Below, one piece after another: positions 33,519-41,528 of a DNA stretch of 64,000 bases (position 1 is its first letter; each line of letters opens with the position of its first letter). The translations under genes and the position numbers were made by a program. This stretch comes from an uncultured Lachnospiraceae bacterium (GTDB taxonomy: Bacteria > Bacillota > Clostridia > Lachnospirales > Lachnospiraceae), in NCBI GenBank assembly GCA_947245585.1, contig CAMXPV010000004.1, positions 1-64,000 of the forward strand, given 5' to 3'. Below the pieces are notes generated by a model. The model saw nothing but the letters and a program-made list of their open reading frames with translations. It had not been told where the DNA came from and searched no databases.

Positions 33519-34811
33519 ATGATGTTTGCAGATCGTGCGAAAATTTATGTAAAAAGCGGGAAGGGCGGAGACGGCCACATCTCTTTTAGACGGGAAAAGT
33601 ATGTGCCAAACGGCGGCCCGGACGGCGGTGACGGAGGGAATGGCGGCAGCGTCTATTTTGAAGTGGACGAGGGCTTAAACACCCTGACGGAGTTTCGGCA
33701 TAACCGCAAATACTGCGCCAAAAACGGCGAGGAGGGCGGCAAAAAAAACTGTGCCGGCAGAAACGGCGAGGATATCACCATAAAGGTACCGGAGGGTACC
33801 GTGATTCGTGAGGCTGAAAGCGGCAAAGTCATCACCGACATGTCCGGCGAAAATAGAAGGTTTCTTCTGTTAAAAGGCGGACGCGGCGGAAGCGGCAACC
33901 AACATTATGCCACAAGCACCATGCAGGCGCCCAAATACGCCCAGCCCGGCCAGCCCGCACAGGAGCTTGAGCTGCTTCTGGAACTCAAAGTTATCGCAGA
34001 TGTGGGACTCGTGGGCTTTCCCAATGTGGGAAAATCCACCTTTTTATCAAAAGTGACAAACGCCAGACCCAAGATTGCCAATTACCATTTTACCACCTTA
34101 AACCCCAATCTGGGCGTGGTGGATTTAGAGGATGCGAAAGGCTTTGTGATTGCCGATATCCCCGGTCTCATTGAGGGCGCGTCGGAAGGCATCGGCCTCG
34201 GTCATGAATTTCTGCGCCATATCGAGCGTACCAGACTGATTGTTCATATTGTTGATGCCGCCTCCACCGAGGGACGGGATCCCATTCAGGATATCTACGC
34301 CATCAACAAAGAACTGTCCGCCTATGAAAAAGCATTGGCCGAGCGTCCGCAGATCATTGCAGCCAATAAAATTGACATGATTTACGAAAAAGACAGCGAC
34401 CCTGTGGAGGCCATACGGGCCGAATTTGAGCCCCAGGGCATTCCGGTCTATGCTATTTCCGCGATCAGCGGCAAGGGCATAAGGGAGCTTCTCTACGCCA
34501 TCAATAACCGTCTGGAAACGCTCGACAGCAAACCAATTACCTTTGAGCAGGAGTTTTTTCCGGAGTTTCATTTTGATATCGGAAATGAGCCTTTTACGGT
34601 GGAATACGACGAAACTGCAAATGAATATGTGGTGGAAGGTCCCCGCATTGAGAAAATGCTTTCCTACACCAACTTGGAATCTGAGAAAGGTTTTAAGTTT
34701 TTTCAGGATTTTATGCGGAAACATGGGATCTTGGAACAACTTGAACAGCTTGGCATCGAGGAGGGCAGTACCGTGCGGATGTACGGGTTGTCCTTTGACT
34801 ACTACAAGTAA
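33519..34811 (+). CDS. obgE: Obg GTPase
   Basis: A 430-residue essential GTPase linked to 50S assembly and, in spore-formers, to sporulation and stress control. The glycine-rich Obg fold fills residues 1-160 (KSGKGGDGHISFRREKYVPN..GGDGGNGG). The G domain has GFPNVGKSTFLSKVT (G1), DIPGLIEGASEG (G3) and NKID (G4). The OCT domain follows after about residue 345. Start is ATG 33519 or the adjacent ATG 33522. Confidence 0.96.
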   Translation: MMFADRAKIYVKSGKGGDGHISFRREKYVPNGGPDGGDGGNGGSVYFEVDEGLNTLTEFRHNRKYCAKNGEEGGKKNCAGRNGEDITIKVPEGTVIREAESGKVITDMSGENRRFLLLKGGRGGSGNQHYATSTMQAPKYAQPGQPAQELELLLELKVIADVGLVGFPNVGKSTFLSKVTNARPKIANYHFTTLNPNLGVVDLEDAKGFVIADIPGLIEGASEGIGLGHEFLRHIERTRLIVHIVDAASTEGRDPIQDIYAINKELSAYEKALAERPQIIAANKIDMIYEKDSDPVEAIRAEFEPQGIPVYAISAISGKGIRELLYAINNRLETLDSKPITFEQEFFPEFHFDIGNEPFTVEYDETANEYVVEGPRIEKMLSYTNLESEKGFKFFQDFMRKHGILEQLEQLGIEEGSTVRMYGLSFDYYK

Positions 34812-34828
34812 TCAAACAGGAGAAAACC

Positions 34829-35128
34829 ATGAAACTTACGAGCAAGCAGAGAGCTTATTTAAAAAGTCTGGCAAACAGCATAGACCCCATTCTCCAAGTG
34901 GGGAAATCCAGCCTGACACCGGAATTTACGGCCTCCGTCGATGACGCTTTCAACACAAGGGAGCTTTTAAAGATCAATGTTTTAAAGAATTGTATCGACG
35001 ATCCGAGGCAGATTGCCGAAGCTGTGGCGGAAAGGACGCATTCCACAGTCGTGCAGGTGATCGGCAAAAAAATCATTCTCTATAAGCCGGACAAGAAAAA
35101 TCCTAAGATTGTACTGCCAAAGGCATAG
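34829..35128 (+). CDS. yhbY: YhbY-type CRM-domain RNA-binding protein
   Basis: A 99-residue single CRM domain that associates with pre-50S particles. It begins MKLTSKQRAYLKSLANSIDP and has VGKSSLTPEF and the RNA-binding loop region VQVIGKKIILYKPDKK. It has GGAGA before the ATG and lies between obgE and nadD, its usual place. Confidence 0.93.
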   Translation: MKLTSKQRAYLKSLANSIDPILQVGKSSLTPEFTASVDDAFNTRELLKINVLKNCIDDPRQIAEAVAERTHSTVVQVIGKKIILYKPDKKNPKIVLPKA

Positions 35129-35139
35129 CGGGAGGACGG

Positions 35140-35796
35140 ATGGAGAAAATCGGTATTATGGGAGGCACCTTCAATCCCATCCACAACGGCCACCTGGCCA
35201 TCGCACAAAAAGCGAAAGAACAGTTTGCACTGGATAAAGTGCTGTTTATGCCAAGCGGCGTTCCCTATATGAAAAATCTGCGCGAAGTCCTGCCCGCCAC
35301 CGTAAGGTGTGAGATGACCGCCCTTGCCATCAGGGATATTCCCTGTTTTGAGCTGTCTGATCTGGAGGCCGTGGAGCAGGGCAATACCTACACCTGCCGG
35401 ACTTTGGAAAAATTAAAGTCCCTGCATCCGGATACGGATTATCATTTCATTCTTGGCGCGGACAGCCTCTTTGCAATAGAAGAGTGGCGGCATCCGGAAC
35501 AGATTTTCCAAAACTGTACCATCCTGGCGGCTGTGAGAAAGGGAACAGCCAAAACGGACACTTCGCACGAAATTCCTGCAAGCGGTAGTGTGAAAACCGA
35601 CACCGGCATCTTACAGACTCAGGTGCAATATCTGCAAAAAAAATATCAGGCTTCTATCGAAATGCTAGAAATTTCCGCTATAGACATTTCCTCCACCCAA
35701 ATTCGCAGGATGCTGCATCAGGGAACGTCTGTACACGGTCTCGTGCCGGAAGCGGTTGAAGCCTATATCACAGAAAATCATCTGTACCAATCCTAG
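35140..35796 (+). CDS. nadD: Nicotinate-nucleotide adenylyltransferase
   Basis: A 218-residue enzyme that adenylates nicotinate mononucleotide in NAD synthesis. Signatures: GGTFNPIHNGHLAIAQKA at the N-terminus, YHFILGADSLFAIEEWRHPEQI, and ISSTQIRRMLHQG near the end. It is 12 bases after yhbY. A short low-complexity stretch (about residues 135-150) is unusual but in a surface-loop region. Confidence 0.94.
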   Translation: MEKIGIMGGTFNPIHNGHLAIAQKAKEQFALDKVLFMPSGVPYMKNLREVLPATVRCEMTALAIRDIPCFELSDLEAVEQGNTYTCRTLEKLKSLHPDTDYHFILGADSLFAIEEWRHPEQIFQNCTILAAVRKGTAKTDTSHEIPASGSVKTDTGILQTQVQYLQKKYQASIEMLEISAIDISSTQIRRMLHQGTSVHGLVPEAVEAYITENHLYQS

Positions 35797-35821
35797 ATCT
35801 GTTTCAAAGGGAGTATACGAT

Positions 35822-36412
35822 ATGAGCGGTAAAAATATGGAAAATCTTGATCTTGCCAATATTCGCAAGGAATTGGAAAAAATTCTTTCCTCCAAGCGGT
35901 ATGCCCATACTTTAGGGGTAGCTTACACGGCCGCAGCGCTGTCAATGGCACATGGAGAGCCTGTAGAGGATGCCATGACGGCCGGTCTGTTACACGACTG
36001 TGCCAAGTCCATGCACGGTTCGGAACTGGTAGCCATTTGCGAAAAAGCCCGTCTCAATGTAACGGCAGTGGAACGAAGCAACCCTACGGCGCTTCTCCAT
36101 GCAAAAGCCGGGGCTTACCTGGCACAGCATAAATACGGTGTGAACGATGACGACATCTTAAATGCGATCCGCTATCACACCACCGGCCGGCCTGATATGA
36201 GCAAACTGGAAAAAATTCTCTATATTGCAGACTATATCGAGCCAAACCGCAAACAGCTTGCGGAACTGGATCTGATCCGCCGGATCGCTTTTCATGATCT
36301 TGACCGCACAATGGAAAAGATACTGGAAAACACGCTCACCCATCTGCGTAGTTCCGACGGGCCTTTAGATGACATGACAATCAAAACATACAACTATTAT
36401 AAACAATTGTAA
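35822..36412 (+). CDS. yqeK: YqeK-type HD-domain hydrolase
   Basis: A 196-residue HD-superfamily metal-dependent phosphohydrolase; members cleave diadenosine tetraphosphate symmetrically. Metal-site motifs: RYAHTLGVAYTAAAL, LLHDCAKSM, HAKAGAYLA and YHTTGRPDMSKLEKILYIADYIEPNR. The ATG at 35822 has an AGGGAG site nine bases upstream and is preferred over an earlier in-frame start inside nadD. Confidence 0.93.
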   Translation: MSGKNMENLDLANIRKELEKILSSKRYAHTLGVAYTAAALSMAHGEPVEDAMTAGLLHDCAKSMHGSELVAICEKARLNVTAVERSNPTALLHAKAGAYLAQHKYGVNDDDILNAIRYHTTGRPDMSKLEKILYIADYIEPNRKQLAELDLIRRIAFHDLDRTMEKILENTLTHLRSSDGPLDDMTIKTYNYYKQL

Positions 36413-36436
36413 TTTTAGAAAGGCGTGAATAGAAAT

Positions 36437-36790
36437 ATGGAAACTACGGAAATCGCACTCATGGCAGTAAATGCATTGGAAGACAAAAAGGCGGAGGATA
36501 TCCGTATCATTGATATCAGCCAAATTTCAACCATCGCGGATTATTTTATCATCGCAGACGGCAGTAACAAGAGCCAGATACAGGCTATGGCCGACAATGT
36601 GTCGGAAGTTCTTGGAAGGTCAGGTATTACTGTAAAACAGATCGAAGGATATCAAAATGCCAACTGGATTTTGATGGATTTTCAGGATATCATCATTCAC
36701 ATTTTTGACCGGGAGAATCGGCTGTTTTACGATTTAGAGCGAATCTGGCGCGACGGTATTCTCATCGAAAAAGAAGCTCTCGTCAAATAA
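36437..36790 (+). CDS. rsfS: Ribosomal silencing factor RsfS
   Basis: A 117-residue protein that binds L14 and blocks 30S-50S joining in starvation. Conserved parts: ALEDKKAEDIRIIDISQISTIADYFIIADG, then NWILMDFQDIIIHIFDRENRLFYDLERIW. The GTG at 36425 is an alternative start but has only one base between it and the AAAGG site; ATG 36437 is preferred, with a 13-base spacing. Confidence 0.93.
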   Translation: METTEIALMAVNALEDKKAEDIRIIDISQISTIADYFIIADGSNKSQIQAMADNVSEVLGRSGITVKQIEGYQNANWILMDFQDIIIHIFDRENRLFYDLERIWRDGILIEKEALVK

Positions 36791-36810
36791 AAACGAGAGC
36801 CTCTTTCTTC
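36776..36810. terminator. Bidirectional-looking terminator after rsfS
   Basis: GCTCTCGT (36776-36783) pairs with ACGAGAGC (36793-36800), 9-base loop, then a pyrimidine-rich tract CTCTTTCTTC. The left arm is inside the last codons of rsfS. It stands between convergent genes. Confidence 0.7.
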
Positions 36811-36814
36811 TGGT

Positions 36815-37036
36815 CTAAGCCTTGTTCGATTTTGCCGTATTGCCCGTATACATATAGAATGTGATGATATACAGTCCGGCGATACCCACCAGAGCATAAA
36901 TGATTCTTGAAAACCATGACATGTTACCAAAAATAAATGCCACAAGGTCAAAACTGAAAAATCCGATCAAACCCCAGTTGATAGCACCGATAATCGCAAT
37001 CGTCAGGGCAAGGCAGTCCAATGCTTTATTTCTCAT
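36815..37036 (-). CDS. DUF378 small membrane protein
   Basis: A 73-residue protein with two membrane helices, DUF378 family. Seen: LDCLALTIAIIGAINWGLIGFFSFDLVAFIFG and SRIIYALVGIAGLYII. The INWGL and YxLVGLAG motifs are the family signature. Function unknown. A GGGGGGAAGG ribosome site precedes the ATG. The upstream 180 bases hold a LexA-type palindrome but no clear promoter in this direction. Confidence 0.88.
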   Translation of the reverse strand: MRNKALDCLALTIAIIGAINWGLIGFFSFDLVAFIFGNMSWFSRIIYALVGIAGLYIITFYMYTGNTAKSNKA

Positions 37037-37172
37037 TTTCCTTCCCCCCTCATAAAGACATCAACCCCTGTATGAAAAAAGAGAGACTGATTTTTCACCG
37101 TAACTGCAAAGAAACAGCAATTACGATTACTATGTAGTATGTCTGAAAGACTTTGTCCTATGTAAGAGAAAA

Positions 37173-37201
37173 GGGCTAAAATATTTCCAGAACATTTGTT
37201 C
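37173..37201 (+). promoter_or_regulatory. Perfect LexA-type box at a promoter-like sequence with no gene ahead
   Basis: GAACATTTGTTC at 37190-37201 fits the Gram-positive SOS box GAAC-N4-GTTC exactly. Immediately upstream TTGTCC (37153-37158), 18 bases, TAAAAT (37177-37182) would start transcription at the box, heading rightward into the 3' end of the opposing AraC-type gene. GGGCTAAAATATT (37173-37185) is also found near 42163 and 42257. Confidence 0.55.
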
Positions 37202-37219
37202 TTTTGTAATAAAATAGAA

Positions 37220-38071
37220 CTATGCCTGCTTTTTTACGACCGGAATCCAGACCTCATACTTGGCGTTCTGCGGGTCCGGACTGATATAGACCTCCACATC
37301 AGGCGCATTTCCGTATTCATAACCGGAAGTGGGAAGCCATTCCGTTACAATCCGTCTCTCCAACTCCTGAATGGACTGATTTGTGCCTTCCCCTGGAAAA
37401 ACGGCCCATACGGCGGCAGGAACCGTATACTCCTCAAAACCGTCACTTTCCTGCGAACTTGATACCGCAATATAGTAGCGCCACGGTTCGGTATCATTAC
37501 AGGTGCTGACACCGAGCACTCCCATAGGCGGTGTATCCATCATGCCGATCAACTTCTGCAGCGTTCCGTTCTCGGATATTTCCTGCCATTTAGACGGAAT
37601 CACCGCAAAATTCTGTTCGATGTCCTTATTCAGAGGCACCGATACACCTACAATTCGAAAACTTTCCCTTGTTTCAATACGATAATTCATTTCCTCCACT
37701 CCTTTTATTATTATTTTAAATGAAACAGGAGGAAAAGACTTTACTGACACACCCTCATTTTTCACGGCTGATGGGGCGATTCCATGTACAGACTGAAAAG
37801 CCCTGTTAAATGCGGTGGGAGATTGATAACCATATTTTTCCGCCACGTCAATGATCTTCGCATCTTTTTCCCTTAAATCCACGGCCGCAAGCGACATTTT
37901 TCTTCTGCGCAAATATTCCGACAGCGGAAGACCCGCCATATACGTAAACATCCGCTGAAAATGATAGGATGAGCATCCTGCAATCCGTCCAAGCTGTTCG
38001 TAATCAACAGCATCTGTCAAATGCTCCTCCATATAGTTGATCGCTTCGTTTAGTCTGTCTATCCATTCCAT
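37220..38071 (-). CDS. AraC-family regulator with GyrI-like sensor domain
   Basis: A 283-residue regulator. The N-terminal AraC double helix-turn-helix (residues 1-105) shows RIAGCSSYHFQRMFTYMAG and VAEKYGYQSPTAFNRAFQSVHGIAPS. The C-terminal half (about 125-283) is a GyrI/BmrR-like effector-binding fold (MNYRIETRESFRIVGVSV, YTVPAAVWAVFPGEG). Such proteins sense drugs or other small molecules. The ATG at 38071 has AGGAGG ten bases before it; a start at 38092 is less likely. Target genes are unknown. Confidence 0.9.
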   Translation of the reverse strand: MEWIDRLNEAINYMEEHLTDAVDYEQLGRIAGCSSYHFQRMFTYMAGLPLSEYLRRRKMSLAAVDLREKDAKIIDVAEKYGYQSPTAFNRAFQSVHGIAPSAVKNEGVSVKSFPPVSFKIIIKGVEEMNYRIETRESFRIVGVSVPLNKDIEQNFAVIPSKWQEISENGTLQKLIGMMDTPPMGVLGVSTCNDTEPWRYYIAVSSSQESDGFEEYTVPAAVWAVFPGEGTNQSIQELERRIVTEWLPTSGYEYGNAPDVEVYISPDPQNAKYEVWIPVVKKQA

Positions 38072-38140
38072 GTCTGAAAGTCCTCCTGTCATTCAGTAGT
38101 ATACCCGATATTTTTCTCTTTTTCCTCTCAATCTCCATAC

Positions 38141-38181
38141 AAAAAAAGAGAGCATACCAAAATCCAGTATGCCTCTTTTTG
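38141..38181 (-). terminator. Terminator of lexA
   Basis: Leftward: AGAGGCATAC pairs with GTATGCTCTCT, with a 9-base loop, followed on the minus strand by seven T residues. Confidence 0.85.
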
Positions 38182-38191
38182 CTCAATCCGA

Positions 38192-38812
38192 TTAATTTTT
38201 ATAAAGCCGGAACACACCAAAGACCTTGCCCAGAATCTGGCAATTATCCACAATAATTGGCTCCATGGAGTCATTTTCCGGCTGTAGGCGGACATGTCCG
38301 TCTTCTTTATAGAATGTCTTGACCGTAGCTGAATCGTCAATCAAAGCGACCACCGTATCGCCGTTATTCGCCGTCTGACAGCTTCTTACAAAAATCTGGT
38401 CGCCGCTGTAAATCCCGACGTTAATCATGGAATCGCCCTTCACCTTGAGCACAAAGGACTCGCCGCTCGGAACCATGTCGGCGGGAACGGGGAAGTAGCT
38501 CTCGATGTTTTCCTCCGCAAGAATCGGCTGTCCGGCGGCAACCTGACCGATCACCGGCAGGGAAACCATCTCCGTGCGCACCATCTGAAAATTATCATCG
38601 CAAATCTCTATGGCGCGGGGCTTCGTAGGATCGCGTCTGATATAACCGTTCTTCTCCAAGGTTTCCAAATGGGAGTGGACGGAAGAAGTAGACTTCAAAT
38701 TAACCGCCTCGCAGATTTCGCGAACTGAGGGTGGATATCCTTTATTCAAAATCTCATCTTTCATATAATCTAAAATCTGCTGTTGCTTTACCGTGATCTT
38801 TCCATGAGCCAT
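38192..38812 (-). CDS. lexA: LexA repressor
   Basis: A 206-residue SOS repressor and self-cleaving protease. Residues 1-65 form the winged helix ([33 protein letters not shown]). The cleavage site is Ala93-Gly94 in VAAGQP, and the Ser128 (KGDSMI) and Lys165 (SATVKTF) dyad is intact. It is divergent from a YneA-like gene, as in Bacillus. Its own promoter (TTGCCT/TATGAT, 17-base spacer, 38962-38934) overlaps a near-match SOS box, so autorepression is likely. Confidence 0.95.
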   Translation of the reverse strand: MAHGKITVKQQQILDYMKDEILNKGYPPSVREICEAVNLKSTSSVHSHLETLEKNGYIRRDPTKPRAIEICDDNFQMVRTEMVSLPVIGQVAAGQPILAEENIESYFPVPADMVPSGESFVLKVKGDSMINVGIYSGDQIFVRSCQTANNGDTVVALIDDSATVKTFYKEDGHVRLQPENDSMEPIIVDNCQILGKVFGVFRLYKN

Positions 38813-38933
38813 ATCGTAATCCCTATCCTTTCCTGAAATGCCTTGGTTGATTCATTTTCTTTGCGTCCACTTTTTAGATATCTCTTCTGTAATGTCGCGC
38901 CCTTTTAGCGCCGCCAATTCTTCATTTTTATTT

Positions 38934-38985
38934 ATCATAACACAGCGTCTCAAAAAAGGCAAACATATATTCAGAAAATTTGTTC
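38934..38985 (-). promoter_or_regulatory. lexA promoter with two imperfect SOS boxes
   Basis: TTGCCT (38962-38957) and TATGAT (38939-38934), 17-base spacer, read leftward. GAATATATGTTT (38972-38961) overlaps the -35 box and GAACAAATTTTC (38985-38974) lies just upstream; each has one or two mismatches to GAAC-N4-GTTC. Confidence 0.65.
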
Positions 38986-39005
38986 GATTTTTTCCTAAAA
39001 TAGTA

Positions 39006-39070
39006 TTGACTTCCGAATACACGTTCGATATAATGCAGTTATAAAGAACATTCGTTCGCAACATTTGTTC
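39006..39070 (+). promoter_or_regulatory. SOS promoter of the YneA-like gene with three LexA boxes
   Basis: TTGACT (39006-39011), 17-base spacer, TATAAT (39029-39034). Box 1, CGAATACACGTTCG (39014-39027), lies in the spacer with one mismatch; box 2, GAACATTCGTTC (39046-39057), is perfect and just past the start site; box 3, CAACATTTGTTC (39059-39070), has one mismatch. The arrangement predicts tight LexA repression. Confidence 0.85.
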
Positions 39071-39099
39071 TGTTTTACAGGGAGAGGAGCTGAAAGAAT

Positions 39100-39495
39100 A
39101 TGACACAGAGACGCAGGAGACCACAGGATATCAGAAGTGAGCGGAGAATCCGCAATAACCGCATCCGCAGGAGAAGAGAGATGCGAAAGAACTTCCTTTT
39201 GTTTGTGATGACGCTCTGTCTGATCGTCACCACATCCCTTGCTGTCAGTTCTTTCCGTTCCAATGCGAAGAACGATGCCTCTAAGGAGATTTCCAAATAT
39301 TTTAAGAGCATTGTCGTATCGGACAGCGATACGCTCTGGTCGATCGCTGAGACTTATATGGACGAGGAGCACTACGATTCGGTCTACGAGTACATCCGCG
39401 AGGTGATGCGCATCAACAACCTGAAAAACGACGCGATTTATGCGGATGCGCACCTGATTGTGCCCTATTATGCCACAGCGGCCGTCGCCCCGTGA
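39100..39495 (+). CDS. yneA: YneA-like SOS cell-division suppressor (TM + LysM-like)
   Basis: A 131-residue protein: a very basic N-terminus (TQRRRRPQDIRSERRIRNNRIRR), one membrane helix (about residues 31-49), and an outside LysM-like domain (VVSDSDTLWSIAETYMDEEHY..VMRINNLKNDAIYADAHLIVPYY). YneA and its relatives delay division during DNA damage. The call rests on divergence from lexA, three LexA boxes in its promoter, and domain order. An AGAGGAG site precedes the ATG. Confidence 0.83.
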   Translation: MTQRRRRPQDIRSERRIRNNRIRRRREMRKNFLLFVMTLCLIVTTSLAVSSFRSNAKNDASKEISKYFKSIVVSDSDTLWSIAETYMDEEHYDSVYEYIREVMRINNLKNDAIYADAHLIVPYYATAAVAP

Positions 39496-39561
39496 CTCCG
39501 GATTTTACTCTGACGAGCAACGAGTCAAGTATAATGATATCACGAAAGGATTATTCAACGT

Positions 39562-39936
39562 ATGAAACGAGAATTAGGAATCGCCCGCTGCGGACTGGCT
39601 TGCTGTCTGTGCTCTGAAAACGACACCTGTACCGGCTGTAATTCCGGCACATGCCCGGATAAGGATTGGTGTGAGAACAGAAGTTGTTCGATCTCCAAAG
39701 CCATCGACCATTGTTATCAGTGTTCTGAACCGTGCCGAAAGGGATTGTTGGCACAGATTAAGGCTTATACATTTACCCTTTTTGTAAAACGATACGGGGA
39801 AGAGAAGCTTTTAGACTGTCTGGAACACAACGAACAGAAGGGCGTTATTTATCACCGGGAAGGATTTCATGGCGATTACGACGATTTTGAAGATGTAGAA
39901 AAGCTGATTGCTTTTATTCTGACGGGAGAAAAATAA
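39562..39936 (+). CDS. DUF3795 cysteine-rich protein
   Basis: A 124-residue protein with twelve or so cysteines in its first 60 residues (RCGLACCLCSENDTCTGCNSGTC, DWCENRSC, HCYQCSEPC), the pattern of DUF3795. The cysteines may bind zinc or an iron-sulfur cluster. The C-terminal half is helical. Function unknown. Confidence 0.82.
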   Translation: MKRELGIARCGLACCLCSENDTCTGCNSGTCPDKDWCENRSCSISKAIDHCYQCSEPCRKGLLAQIKAYTFTLFVKRYGEEKLLDCLEHNEQKGVIYHREGFHGDYDDFEDVEKLIAFILTGEK

Positions 39937-39977
39937 AACTATATATGGCAGGCAAAAGAATGCTTCTAAATAACTCG

Positions 39978-40007
39978 TTGAAATGAATAGTCTTTGTGGG
40001 CTATAAT
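39978..40007 (+). promoter_or_regulatory. Promoter of the WYL regulator gene
   Basis: TTGAAA (39978-39983), 18-base spacer, TATAAT (40002-40007); CAGGAGA ribosome site before ATG 40044. The CTTTGTGGGCTATAATG block resembles CTTTATGGGCTAAAATA at 42251-42267. Confidence 0.7.
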
Positions 40008-40043
40008 GATTAACGGGTTATTTTATTTTTCAGGAGATTCCTC

Positions 40044-40961
40044 ATGAAACTTGACCGAATGATCGGTATTTTATCGATCCTTTTGCAAAAAGAAAAAGTG
40101 ACCGCTCCCTACCTTGCGGAAAAATTCGAGGTTTCCCGCCGCACCATCAACCGGGATATCGAAGCGCTCTGTATGGCAGGCATCCCGTTGGTGACCGAGC
40201 CGGGGCAAAACGGCGGTGTCTCCATTATGGAGGGCTTTTCCATAGACCGGGCCCTGTTCACTTCCTCAGATATGCAGGCGATTCTGGCGGGACTGCGGGG
40301 TCTGGACAGCGTCAGCGGCACAAACCGCTACCTGCAGCTGATGGAAAAGCTGTCCGCAGGCACATCTAATCTTTTGGCCGGAGATACTCATATGCTGATT
40401 GACCTGTCCTCCTGGTATAAATCAGCCTTATCTCCGAAAATTGAACTATTACACGATGCCATCCTTGCAGGGCGGCGGATATCTTTTACCTATTTTTCAC
40501 CTAAAGGAGAGTCCGCCCGCACCGTAGAACCCTATTATCTGGTTTTTCAGTGGGCAAGTTGGTATCTTTGGGGTTGGTGCGAAAGAAGCAGGGATTTTCG
40601 CTTGTTTAAGCTGCTGCGAATCACAAATCTTTCCTTGGGAGAGCCCTTTGAAAAGCGGGCCCTTTCGATTCCTGATCTGCGTCCGAGACATATCTTTCCT
40701 CCCCGGTTCACCATCAAAGCCAAAATTGATCCGCTGTATAAGTGGCGATTGGTGGAAGAATTCGGCCCGGAAAGTTTTCAGGTTCTGCCGGACGGCATGC
40801 TGCTTTTTTCCACAGCATTTTGCGATCAGGACAGTGTCATTGGATGGATTGCCTCCTTCGGCGGAGCAGCTGAGCTGTTGGAACCCGTGGAACTGCGGCA
40901 GGAAGTTTTGAAATTTGCCGAGAGTATCTGCAAAAAATACCGTTCCGATTTTGAAACATGA
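40044..40961 (+). CDS. YafY-type HTH and WYL-domain transcriptional regulator
   Basis: A 305-residue regulator. The N-terminal HTH_11 winged helix is MIGILSILLQKEKVTAPYLAEKFEVSRRTINRDIEAL. The WYL domain (about 135-215) holds ISFTYFSPKGESARTVEPYYLVFQWASWYLWGWCERSRDFRLFKL, and a C-terminal extension (WCX) follows. WYL proteins bind ligands or nucleic acids and control nearby genes. A palindrome overlapping its stop codon, ahead of the two GyrI-like genes, is the likely target. Confidence 0.92.
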   Translation: MKLDRMIGILSILLQKEKVTAPYLAEKFEVSRRTINRDIEALCMAGIPLVTEPGQNGGVSIMEGFSIDRALFTSSDMQAILAGLRGLDSVSGTNRYLQLMEKLSAGTSNLLAGDTHMLIDLSSWYKSALSPKIELLHDAILAGRRISFTYFSPKGESARTVEPYYLVFQWASWYLWGWCERSRDFRLFKLLRITNLSLGEPFEKRALSIPDLRPRHIFPPRFTIKAKIDPLYKWRLVEEFGPESFQVLPDGMLLFSTAFCDQDSVIGWIASFGGAAELLEPVELRQEVLKFAESICKKYRSDFET

Positions 40962-40979
40962 CACACAGTTGTCATGTTT
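40954..40979. promoter_or_regulatory. Palindromic operator between WYL regulator and GyrI-like genes
   Basis: AAACATGACA and TGTCATGTTT are perfect 10-bp arms around a 6-base spacer. The left arm includes the WYL stop codon. TTGTCA at 40969-40974 within it resembles a -35 box for the 41065 gene, with a weak TATGGA 15 bases on. ATGACA-N6-TGTCAT palindromes are characteristic of YafY-type regulators. Confidence 0.75.
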
Positions 40980-41064
40980 ACCCTGTTAGTATGGATTCAT
41001 CAAATAAAAGTTCCGCCGCCAAAAGTGAGCAGGCGGGCGCAAAAAGAAAGGATGGATCAAAACT

Positions 41065-41526
41065 ATGGAATATGAAATCGTAACGTTGGAGGAAAAAATT
41101 GCTGTCGGCATATCGGCAAGGACAAACAACGCGTCACCTGATATGGGTGCAGTGATCGGCGGTCTGTGGAATCGTTTCTATAACGAGGGTGTCTATGCCT
41201 CCATACCGAAAAAGGAAAACGCAAAAGCCCTCGGCATCTACACCGACTACGCGGGAGATGAAACGGCGGATTACACCCTGATTGTGGCCTGTGAAACCAC
41301 AGAGGAGCCTGCAGGAAAAGAATTTACCGTCTGTCATATTCCTGCCGGACGGTATGCGAAATTTGTGGTTCGCGGGGATATGGTACAGGCGACAGCGCAG
41401 GCATGGGCTGAAATCTGGCAGATGAATCTGCCCAGAACCTTTCAATGTGATTTTGAAGAATACCAGAATGACGATATGGGAGAACATGCGGAAATTCATA
41501 TCTATATCGGTTTAAAGGAGACCTGA
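41065..41526 (+). CDS. GyrI-like effector-binding protein
   Basis: A 153-residue stand-alone GyrI/BmrR-type small-molecule-binding domain: MEYEIVTLEEKIAVGISARTNN at the start, MGAVIGGLWNRFYNEGVYASI, and AGRYAKFVVRGDMVQATAQAWAEIW. Such domains sequester or hydrolyse drugs, or inhibit gyrase. It follows the WYL gene and the palindromic operator, with AAAGGA before the ATG, and lies three bases before a second GyrI-type gene. Confidence 0.87.
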   Translation: MEYEIVTLEEKIAVGISARTNNASPDMGAVIGGLWNRFYNEGVYASIPKKENAKALGIYTDYAGDETADYTLIVACETTEEPAGKEFTVCHIPAGRYAKFVVRGDMVQATAQAWAEIWQMNLPRTFQCDFEEYQNDDMGEHAEIHIYIGLKET

Positions 41527-41528
41527 AT

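Noticed and set aside
38852-38939. 28-codon frame in the lexA leader (MINKNEELAALKG...)
   Set aside because: The ATG overlaps the -10 box of lexA, so it would not be on the transcript; no ribosome site.
39495-39540. GACTC...GAGTC after the YneA-like gene as another two-hairpin element
   Set aside because: Only five paired bases and a long loop; no second hairpin of the family.
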